Source: Candidatus Bathyarchaeota archaeon (GTDB taxonomy: Archaea; Thermoproteota; Bathyarchaeia; Bathyarchaeales; DTEX01). From it: a DNA stretch of 64,000 nt. Numbering within the stretch: position 1 is the stretch's first letter; every line of letters begins with the position of its first letter. Shown one piece after another: positions 56,458-64,000 of this stretch. The notes under the pieces are model-generated. The model saw nothing but the letters and a program-made list of their open reading frames with translations, was not told where the DNA came from and ran no database searches. The DNA lies in assembly GCA_018396995.1 (NCBI GenBank), contig JAGTQB010000002.1, positions 1 to 64,000 of the forward strand, read 5' to 3'. A program made the translations under genes and the position numbers.

Positions 56458-56976
56458 CTAAAAGTTGTCTTTTAATTTAATTGGGAAGAAGACTGGCCTA
56501 ATAATCATCGTTGAGTATAATTGGTTTTGTCTGAGGCCTAAAGCTATTTCTATAAATTCTGGTATCACTTTATGGATAAGCTCCGCTGACGGTTCGCCCC
56601 AGCGTATTCCAGTGCAGAATGGATCTATGTAAACGTAGAACTTTTGATCTAGATACTCAAAGAGCGCCTCAGAAGCGTGGCCGTATTTCGGTTTGCTGAG
56701 GATTTTAAATGGCCAGAGCTTGCACGCCAATGGTTTAATATGCTGTAAGCCGCATAACCACCTCCCATTTGGGCCCGGATATAGGAAGACGCATGAGCCA
56801 TCAGCTCTTTTACCTATATAAAGCTTATTTAACCCAGCTTTTGTGACCCCCACCCCATAAATCTTTGTTATATTCAGCCACTCTTTAAATGTCAAGACTA
56901 CTTCAAACTCCCTGCAACATAGTCCACACCCGTTACAGCGCCATAAATTCACGTATCTCCATGGGACAAAGACCAT
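56458..56976 (-). CDS. YkgJ-type cysteine-cluster protein
   Basis: WRCNGCGLCCREFEVVLTFKEW...CVFLYPGPNGRWLCGLQHIKPLACKLWPF. Confidence 0.83.
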   Translation of the reverse strand: MVFVPWRYVNLWRCNGCGLCCREFEVVLTFKEWLNITKIYGVGVTKAGLNKLYIGKRADGSCVFLYPGPNGRWLCGLQHIKPLACKLWPFKILSKPKYGHASEALFEYLDQKFYVYIDPFCTGIRWGEPSAELIHKVIPEFIEIALGLRQNQLYSTMIIRPVFFPIKLKDNF

Positions 56977-57115
56977 ATATGACTCCCTGTTCTAGAAATA
57001 CCTAGAAAGAATGCTTCCTAATAAACATTAATTTGTGAATATGAAGTAAAGAAGTGTCTAGGACCTAAGATTTGCTTCAGAAATATTTTGTGAAATGGGT
57101 CTTAAAGGAGTAATT

Positions 57116-57598
57116 TCATCTTATTTCTTTCTTATAGAGATATAATGTATGTGTTGGAAAGCCAAAACGGTTATCCTCACAGAAGCGTTCAACTCTAACT
57201 GGCTTCCAACCTATTATTTCATAGTCATGTGAGACAACTCTCGCGCCCTCCTTAAGCTCGTTCTCAAGTTTAGGCCTGATCTTTTCATTCGCACTGGTGG
57301 TTAGATATAAGTAGACGACATCCGCCATACTTATGTCAACATCGAATAAGTTGCCATGAATAATTTTAACTCTATCCTGTAAGCCCAGCTCAATCACTTT
57401 CTTCATAGCCTGTTTAACTAGGTCTTCTCTGAGCTCTACGCCAATTGCATATGCCCCAAACTCTTTAGCAGCAATTATTACTGGTCTACCATCACCCGCG
57501 CCCAGATCAAAAAATATTTCACCGGGTTTCAGCTCAGCCATTTGTAAAAGTCTGCGTATAACTGATTCAGGAGAAGCTACAAATGGAGCTATAGCCAA
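57116..57598 (-). CDS. Class I SAM-dependent methyltransferase (FAM173/DOT1-like)
   Basis: PESVIRRLLQMAELKPGEIFFDLGAGDGRPVIIAAKEFGAYAIGVELREDL. Confidence 0.87.
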   Translation of the reverse strand: MAIAPFVASPESVIRRLLQMAELKPGEIFFDLGAGDGRPVIIAAKEFGAYAIGVELREDLVKQAMKKVIELGLQDRVKIIHGNLFDVDISMADVVYLYLTTSANEKIRPKLENELKEGARVVSHDYEIIGWKPVRVERFCEDNRFGFPTHTLYLYKKEIR

Positions 57599-57848
57599 CT
57601 AGTTCACCTCCACCCTCCTAATTTTCACCTAAATGTTTAAAGCAATATTTTTGCCTTACGCTTTTGCCGTGTTCTACTAGGCTCTTTTCTTAATCACCCA
57701 CTTCAATAATTTCAACTTCTCGGGACTCAAGATTGAGAAGAAAACTATGGTGATACTGAAAATTTATTTATCTCAAAAATGGATGAAACGACAATTTCAG
57801 AAAAATAAAAAAGTCTTAAATAATGGTTGTTCTCTTCACTGAAGTGAG

Positions 57849-59798
57849 GTGTTTAAATTGAATTCAAAGGCTGCGGCCAGTTTGTTCCTGACAGCTCTTC
57901 TAATACTCATTATACTTGCAACGCCAATAACGCCTACCGCGAGAGCTGAAGAGTATATATTGCGTATTCCCACGGACTGTCCGCCAAGAACGTTTAACCC
58001 ATTACAGGCGGCTACCGATATTTGTCAAACAGTGTGGTTTTCAGGTTTACTTTATGAAACCTTGATCTTAAAAACATTTAATGATAGCTTAGTTCCTTGG
58101 TTAGCTAAAAGTTGGGAGATACTTGATAATGGCACTAGATATGTTTTCCACCTTGACGAGAGGGCTAAGTGGAGCGATGGAAAACCAGTCACTGCGAAAG
58201 ACGTAGAATTCACGTGGAAGTTAATAATGCAGTATGCATTTCCATCAATATTGCAGGGTATTCTTCAAGAGGTTAGAGCCGTTGACAATTATACCGTGGA
58301 ATTTATAACGACTAAGCCTTGGTTCAGATGGGATGTGGATTTTGGAATCAGTATCGTGCTGCCATCACATATATGGAGTGAGCTAGCCGACCCGCTGGGC
58401 TACGACTTTATTGATGACCCCAGCAAGCATATAACCTCCGGCCCATTCATTTACGATTCATATAAGCCTGGTGAATGGTGGCTCTTTAAGAAGAGACCGA
58501 ACTATTGGAAGACTGAATCGATACCAAAAATAGACGGCGTCTTACTCAGGTTCGTTGCCGACTTCTCATTGTATCCATTCCTTCTCCTGAAGGATGAGGT
58601 TGACATAGCTGAGCTACCCTTTTACCTACTACCCCAAGTTGTTGGTAAACCTAATATAGAGATCTGGATTAACCCAGTTCACAGAAATCAAGAGATCCTC
58701 TTCATAAATACGAGAATATATCCGCTTAACATTAAAGAGGTTAGGCTGGCAATTGAGTTAGCCATAGATAAGGTTGAGATAGCAAACTTCTACTTTATGG
58801 GTTACGGTGTACCCGCTAATTGTACGCTCTGGGACTTCACCACGTGGCGTGAAGTTTATGTTCCAGAGGCTGTATGGCCAGGGTGGGGTAAAACTAAGGA
58901 GGAGCGTATAGCTGAGGCTAATAGGATCCTTGATGAGTTAGGCTTTCATAGGGGGCCGGATGGTGTAAGAGTAACGCCAAATGGGACAAGACTGAGCTTT
59001 AAGTTTCTTGTGGAGATGGTTCCATTAACGGCAGTAAGACTGAGGGTGGCGGAGGCAATTTCCAGTTATTTGAGGGAGATAGGTATAGAGATAAGCAGTT
59101 TCCAGCCGCTAATGATACCGGACTTCTTTGCGGCAGTATTCTTTGCTGAAGAGGGCAAGCGAGATTACGGTTTTGCCGCCTTCACAGACGGAGAAATCTC
59201 GAATATATGGTCTGACCTAGGATGGTTCCTGATGCCAATAAGGGGAATCAACTACTTGGCGGCTACAGGCTGGCATATAACCGCACCCGAAGCAGCTGAG
59301 AGGGTCAATGAGTTAGTCAGAAGAGCTTTTGAAAGCTTAAGCTATGAAGAAATGGTAGAATGCATCAAAGAGATTGTCAAAATACAGGCGGAGCATCTGC
59401 CATTAATAACTATAGTACATTACCCGCTCTGGATATGGGCCTATAGAACAAATAGATTTACCAATTGGAACTTTGACGTCGTGACAAGGTGGACTGGTGG
59501 CGGAGGATTCCGTATACCTTGGAGACCCTTAGCAGTACAGGAGCTTACTCCAGTTGGTTGGAAGCCGCCTACTGCGCCGCCCACCACTCCACCAACAGCT
59601 CCGCCCACAACACCACCTACAGCCCCACCAACTACTCCTCCAACTGCCCCGCCCACCACTCCACCCACGGCTCCACCAGAAGCACCAGCAGCCCCAACAA
59701 TACCAATAGAACAAATAATTACCATAGTAGTAATAGTAGTAATCATAGCTGTTGCAGCAGGCTACTTTGCAGTTAGGGCCAAACGAAAAGCTAAATAG
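57849..59798 (+). CDS. ABC transporter substrate-binding protein, family 5, with Pro/Thr linker and C-terminal TM anchor
   Basis: CPPRTFNPLQAATD...WEILDNGTRYVFHLDERAKWSDGKPVTAKDVEFTWKL; PPTAPPTT repeats; C-terminal TM IITIVVIVVIIAVAAGYFAVRAKRKAK. Confidence 0.92.
   Translation: MFKLNSKAAASLFLTALLILIILATPITPTARAEEYILRIPTDCPPRTFNPLQAATDICQTVWFSGLLYETLILKTFNDSLVPWLAKSWEILDNGTRYVFHLDERAKWSDGKPVTAKDVEFTWKLIMQYAFPSILQGILQEVRAVDNYTVEFITTKPWFRWDVDFGISIVLPSHIWSELADPLGYDFIDDPSKHITSGPFIYDSYKPGEWWLFKKRPNYWKTESIPKIDGVLLRFVADFSLYPFLLLKDEVDIAELPFYLLPQVVGKPNIEIWINPVHRNQEILFINTRIYPLNIKEVRLAIELAIDKVEIANFYFMGYGVPANCTLWDFTTWREVYVPEAVWPGWGKTKEERIAEANRILDELGFHRGPDGVRVTPNGTRLSFKFLVEMVPLTAVRLRVAEAISSYLREIGIEISSFQPLMIPDFFAAVFFAEEGKRDYGFAAFTDGEISNIWSDLGWFLMPIRGINYLAATGWHITAPEAAERVNELVRRAFESLSYEEMVECIKEIVKIQAEHLPLITIVHYPLWIWAYRTNRFTNWNFDVVTRWTGGGGFRIPWRPLAVQELTPVGWKPPTAPPTTPPTAPPTTPPTAPPTTPPTAPPTTPPTAPPEAPAAPTIPIEQIITIVVIVVIIAVAAGYFAVRAKRKAK
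59565..59696 (+). repeat. Pro-Thr/Ala coding repeat (8-aa period PPTAPPTT)
   Basis: Translation PPTAPPTTPPTAPPTTPPTAPPTTPPTAPPEAPAAP with varied synonymous codons. Confidence 0.85.
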
Positions 59799-59980
59799 GA
59801 AGGGGCTCAAAAACTACAGCTACATTAAATATTTTTCAATACCCCACAAAATTTTTAATCTATGCCACTTCTATAATAATAGCCTTATTAAATCCACTTT
59901 TAACACTAAACTTTTTCTGATGTAGGAGACTAGGCGCTATAGAGGGGGCTGAACACCCTCTCTCCAACTCTTCTCTATTT

Positions 59981-62887
59981 TTACCAGAACCTTCTTTTAA
60001 GAGCTTCCCGCTCAGCCTCTATTATTAATTCAAAAAATCTATCTGTCAGGGTTCTCTCCTTAGAGAGTATTTCTTTCACATCGCTTATTCGGAGCCTTTT
60101 ACCGGAGAGGGCTATGGCTGCAGCCTTACCATACTCTGCGACGAGACTCGCCGTTTTAAGAGCCTCCTCCCTGAGATACTCCTCACATTTATTTAGTTTT
60201 TCCTCTTTCTTCTCTATAAGTGGATACGCTTCCTCCTCTTCAACTTCAAGTATACCGAGTCTGGGAGAACCACATTTCGGGCACAATGGCTTATCGGGTA
60301 GATCCTTCAAGGTTATCATCTCTATGTAATCCCAGCACTCGGTGCAGATGAAGGTTCTCGTCTCTCCTAGAAGCCTAGCTTTAGCGGACTCTATCAGAAT
60401 CCTCCGCATCTTATCTGGCGGTATTAAATCGGTTTTCATACTCACACGCTCCATTCCGACACGGGCTATGGGCGTGAGCTCACCGCCAGTCTCCATATAT
60501 ACTATCTCTATCTCACCTCGCCTTATCATGCCGAAAACCTTTATCAAATTTTTAAGATCTAGGTCTTTCGTGAAGACCTCCTTTAAAGCTTCTTCATAAA
60601 TTACAGTATCCTCAAAACTCTTAACCAGGTTTCTTAAGCTTATGCTCTCAAAGTCAACATCTTTCTGTATCGCACCGAACCTTCTAGCAACATGTATTAG
60701 GCGTCTCTTAAATATGCCAGTTTTAATAACAGCTCTGGTGATGAGATCCCTTATTTGCTCCTCATTATAATCCTTTAGGTCATAAATGATTTTGATAACG
60801 GTTTTTGGCTCGGCTCTCTCTACGGCTTGGATGAATATTCTGTAGGGGTCATGTTGGGTTATTATCGAGTAGCCAGTCACCTCTGAGAGAACGTGGCCTA
60901 AAATTTGTGCGAGAGCCCTATTTGTTAAGGAGCCAAAGTTACAGTGTAATACTATGAAGTCCTCCCACTCCTCCACTACTATACGCCTATCTGTTGGAGC
61001 GGGATAGCCGAGCTTCACGTGCTCAACAGTTTCAGCTATTGCATCGAGTATCGTCTTCTCGTCCGCTGGATATTTCTTAGAGAGTTCCCTCGCCAACTCG
61101 TTTGGAGTGAAGCCAGCTTTAATCTTCTCCTCCACAAACGCTCTTATTGAACCCACTTCCTGTGCGACCTCAAATGGGACGGGTATCTCCTCCCCAACCC
61201 AGCTCGGAATGGCCCCGGTTGGATCCTCAACTGATTTCACATAAATCCTGTCGCCCTCTATGCTCACTATCTTCCACGGACTACCACGGATGATGAACTT
61301 AACCCCCGGTTTACCATACTCGGCGACGAAAGCCTCGTCAAGTAAGCCCACGGCTGTATCAGTCTCCTTATCTATCACCAAGTAGTGTTTCTCGTCTGGT
61401 ATCATTGAGAGGTTCTCGAAGAAGTACTCAAAGAGAGCTTTCGAATTGCGTGGTTTAAGGAGTACACCCTCGTCGAATGATACCCAGGCCAGTCTCGGAA
61501 ACCTATTATGCATGTAATCTAAGACCCTATTTATTTCGTCGATAGATAGGTCTCTATATGGGTATGCTCTTCTATAGAGATCATATATTTCTTCGACCTT
61601 TACGCGTTTTTTCTTAAGTAAGAGGGCAGCTATTTGGTGGGCGAGGGCATCCAGCGGCTTCTCCGGTATATCTACTGGCTCAAGCTCTTCAGCATAAGCC
61701 TTTCTGCCTATGACCATCGCTTCTAATGTGTCATCCGAGTCCATGGTAATTATCACGCCATTAGCCATGTGACCAATCCTATGACCACTCCTACCAACCC
61801 GCTGTATTAATCTTGTTACCTGTCGTGGGCTCATATACTGGATAACTAAATCTATTCTACCAACGTCTATGCCGAGCTCCAGGCTACTTGTGCAGACAAG
61901 ACCTCGTAGCTCCCCCTCCTTCAACCCCTTCTCGGCAGCTATCCTAGATGGCTTAGCTAAGGAGCCGTGGTGGATCGAGACTGGAAAGTTCACATCCCAT
62001 ATCTTAAATCTACTTGCTAGGATTTCGGAGATCGTTCTAGTGTTCGTAAAGAGGAGGGTTGAATTATGCTTCTCTATCAGCTGACGCATGACCCTGAGTC
62101 TCGCAGCGACTTCCGGGTGAGTGTATAGCTTTGAAGCCAATTCATAATCTTGTGGTTCTGGTTTAGGATAAAGTATCTGTATCTTCATTAGTCTGGCAAC
62201 TGGAACCTTAATAACTTCTATTGGTCTGTTATTACCGACCAGGAATTGGGCAACTTTCTCCGGAGTACCTATCGTTGCGGAGAGACCTATTATCTGAAAA
62301 TCCCTGTTAGATATGGCTCTAAGCCTCTCAAGAGCTAATGCTAGCTGGCTTCCGCGTTTGCTATCGGCTAGCTCGTGAACTTCGTCAACTATTACCCAGC
62401 GTATTGACTGGAGGTGGCGGCGCATGACCCTGCCAGCTAATATTGATTGGAGGGTTTCAGGCGTAGTTATTAGTACGTCAGGGGGGCTTCTTGCCTGTCT
62501 TGCCCGCTCATTTATATCTGTATCACCATGTCTAACGGCCAGCTTGATATCTAAGTTATTACACCACCATTCCAACCGCTCAAGCATGTCACGGTTTAGG
62601 GCCCTTAGAGGCGTAATATACAGGACTTTTATTCCATGCTCTTTCCTGGGCGCTTGAATGAGCATGTGTAGAACTGGGAGGAAGGCTGCTTCTGTTTTTC
62701 CGCTGGCTGTTGGCGATATTAAAAGCACATTCTTTCCTTCGAGTATCTTTGGTATAACCTTCTCCTGTGGCTCAGTAGGAGCCTTAAATCCTTTCTCTTC
62801 AATGAGCTTACGTAGAGGACGGGCTAGCAAATCGAATGCATTCTTCATCCTCTTCTCCTGAATCTGCTGCTGATCTGCTGCGCTCAA
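59981..62887 (-). CDS. Lhr-family superfamily 2 DEAD/DEAH helicase
   Basis: SPTASGKTEAAFLPVLH; VIVDEVHELADSKRGSQLALALERL; SSLELGIDVGRIDLVIQYMSPRQVTRLIQRVGRSGHR; zinc motif CTECWDYIE...CPKCG. Confidence 0.95.
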   Translation of the reverse strand: MSAADQQQIQEKRMKNAFDLLARPLRKLIEEKGFKAPTEPQEKVIPKILEGKNVLLISPTASGKTEAAFLPVLHMLIQAPRKEHGIKVLYITPLRALNRDMLERLEWWCNNLDIKLAVRHGDTDINERARQARSPPDVLITTPETLQSILAGRVMRRHLQSIRWVIVDEVHELADSKRGSQLALALERLRAISNRDFQIIGLSATIGTPEKVAQFLVGNNRPIEVIKVPVARLMKIQILYPKPEPQDYELASKLYTHPEVAARLRVMRQLIEKHNSTLLFTNTRTISEILASRFKIWDVNFPVSIHHGSLAKPSRIAAEKGLKEGELRGLVCTSSLELGIDVGRIDLVIQYMSPRQVTRLIQRVGRSGHRIGHMANGVIITMDSDDTLEAMVIGRKAYAEELEPVDIPEKPLDALAHQIAALLLKKKRVKVEEIYDLYRRAYPYRDLSIDEINRVLDYMHNRFPRLAWVSFDEGVLLKPRNSKALFEYFFENLSMIPDEKHYLVIDKETDTAVGLLDEAFVAEYGKPGVKFIIRGSPWKIVSIEGDRIYVKSVEDPTGAIPSWVGEEIPVPFEVAQEVGSIRAFVEEKIKAGFTPNELARELSKKYPADEKTILDAIAETVEHVKLGYPAPTDRRIVVEEWEDFIVLHCNFGSLTNRALAQILGHVLSEVTGYSIITQHDPYRIFIQAVERAEPKTVIKIIYDLKDYNEEQIRDLITRAVIKTGIFKRRLIHVARRFGAIQKDVDFESISLRNLVKSFEDTVIYEEALKEVFTKDLDLKNLIKVFGMIRRGEIEIVYMETGGELTPIARVGMERVSMKTDLIPPDKMRRILIESAKARLLGETRTFICTECWDYIEMITLKDLPDKPLCPKCGSPRLGILEVEEEEAYPLIEKKEEKLNKCEEYLREEALKTASLVAEYGKAAAIALSGKRLRISDVKEILSKERTLTDRFFELIIEAEREALKRRFW

Positions 62888-63002
62888 AGTAATCAGCCAA
62901 TCTCTCTAAAATAGATTACTGGCAACACTAAGAATAAAGTATTAATGAGGAATAAAAGTAAAAGTGTTTTGCTAGTCTTTTACACTCATATAGACCCGAA
63001 TA

Positions 63003-63659
63003 TTAACGTGACATTGCTGTCGAGAGAATTATGTGGGCCGCGAAAGTGACGAGAAAGGCTGAACTAACTAAGAGTATTATTTTAAGGGCCTTCTCGTTTA
63101 GAACTCTTCTACTTTCATGCGCAGAGTAGCTTACAAAGCTAAACCAGAGAAGGTCTGCGGAGGAGTGCCCAACCAGGAAGAGAATGAAGCCAAGAGCCCC
63201 GGCTATAGATATAGAGTTAATCATTATTGGGAAACCCGTTGTTAGCCACCACAAAAAGAAATATGGATTTGAGCAACTAGTTAAGAAGCCTAGAGAAATC
63301 AGCTTATACATAGGTGTCTTTTTATGCTCAACTAAATCTTTTTTACTCAATGTATTGTCAATTCGCATTCTAAATGCATCAAAAATAGATTTTAAGCCCA
63401 TAAGAACTAGTATGATGCCGCCAATATAGCCAACTGCCATCTTAACCCCCTCAAACTGCAGAACATGTTGCAAACCCGTAAAGGCCATTAACATCATTAC
63501 ACCCTCGATTGAGAAGTGTCCTAAAATAATTAGGGGGCCAGCAGCCTTACCATTTTTAATTGATTCTGAGAAAACTACTGCGAAAACTGGTCCTGGAACT
63601 GTGGCTCCTGAGAGGGCTGCTAGAAAAGATGAGGAGGTTATCCAGAATAGATTAATCAT
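63003..63659 (-). CDS. LysE-family translocator
   Basis: GATVPGPVFAVVFSESIKNGKAAGPLIILGHFSIEGVMMLMAFTGL...FLTSCSNPYFFLWWLTTGFPI. Confidence 0.87.
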   Translation of the reverse strand: MINLFWITSSSFLAALSGATVPGPVFAVVFSESIKNGKAAGPLIILGHFSIEGVMMLMAFTGLQHVLQFEGVKMAVGYIGGIILVLMGLKSIFDAFRMRIDNTLSKKDLVEHKKTPMYKLISLGFLTSCSNPYFFLWWLTTGFPIMINSISIAGALGFILFLVGHSSADLLWFSFVSYSAHESRRVLNEKALKIILLVSSAFLVTFAAHIILSTAMSR

Positions 63660-63668
63660 AGTCTAACC

Positions 63669-64000
63669 CTAGTAGACCGAGACTTTCTCCACACCCTTTA
63701 TTTTAAGGAACTCTGGTATCAGATCGCCAGGTATTTTTGTCTCAGTTATCAAAATCAGTTTCGGTTCTGGCGTGAGCTCCGGATCGTCGACCACTGCCTG
63801 TCGTATGCTTATATTTTTGCTGGCTATTAGGGAGGCGGCTGCAGCCAATATCCCTGGCATCCTAGCGTCCACGGGTGTTATCTCAAGAACCCCGAAGTTT
63901 AGGTATTTTGCCACCTCACGGAGAGAGGGGCCTGCAGGGCTTAGATTTTCAAAAATAACCTTTAGTTCTGGATTACTTTCTATCATCTTTATCGTTTGGA
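63669..64000 (-). CDS. ACT-domain regulator of amino-acid metabolism (COG2150-like), N-terminus beyond the window
   Basis: PSLREVAKYLNFGVLEITPVDARMPGILAAAASLIASKNISIRQAVVDDPELTPEPKLILITE; frame open to the window edge. Confidence 0.8.
   Translation of the reverse strand, partial: QTIKMIESNPELKVIFENLSPAGPSLREVAKYLNFGVLEITPVDARMPGILAAAASLIASKNISIRQAVVDDPELTPEPKLILITETKIPGDLIPEFLKIKGVEKVSVY

Noticed and set aside
59441-59810. Antisense/alternate-frame ORFs rich in Gly/Val, Trp/Cys/Ser or Ser/Thr/Asn
   Set aside because: They are shadows of the Pro/Thr repeat in the substrate-binding protein gene; low-complexity composition and no independent signals.
1-64000. CRISPR array or rRNA operon
   Set aside because: No regularly spaced repeats of 24-37 nt with unique spacers and no rRNA-like sequence were seen on reading the window.

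Overview
The window is a gene-dense stretch of an archaeal chromosome. eL13, eL15, aEF1B, RNase P Pop5/Rpp30, TiaS, Taw1, CDC48, prefoldin beta, a pyruvoyl arginine decarboxylase and a presenilin-type protease point to a TACK-like lineage (inference). Most genes are housekeeping or metabolic. Accessory or unusual content: (i) a 36.4-47.4 kb block with a group-4-like [NiFe]-hydrogenase core (NuoB/C/D-like plus a 4Fe-4S protein) interleaved with two HdrB-like and one HdrC-like proteins, with no HdrA and no membrane subunits in the window, followed by HypF/HypC/HypD and an HprK-like ATPase; (ii) a lysine-2,3-aminomutase-like gene preceded by a perfect 11-bp-arm hairpin and flanked by a GNAT gene and two paralogous ATP-grasp ligases; (iii) a MacB/LolD-like ABC transporter with a 1066-aa anchored beta-sandwich surface protein; (iv) an NikR-DtxR-FeoA-FeoB metal locus with a perfect 34-bp palindrome in the dtxR promoter; (v) a tRNA-Val(GAC) gene that folds only if two introns are removed, next to an integration scar with an integrase fragment, a frameshifted VapC and a T-arm remnant; (vi) a TnpB 3' end at the left edge with a strong inverted repeat. 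Several small elements absent from the ORF track were found by reading the sequence: a zinc-finger protein, a PP-loop pseudogene, a PEF-type membrane-anchor remnant and the VapC C-terminus. No rRNA and no CRISPR array were seen. Product names rest on motif recognition without database searches.
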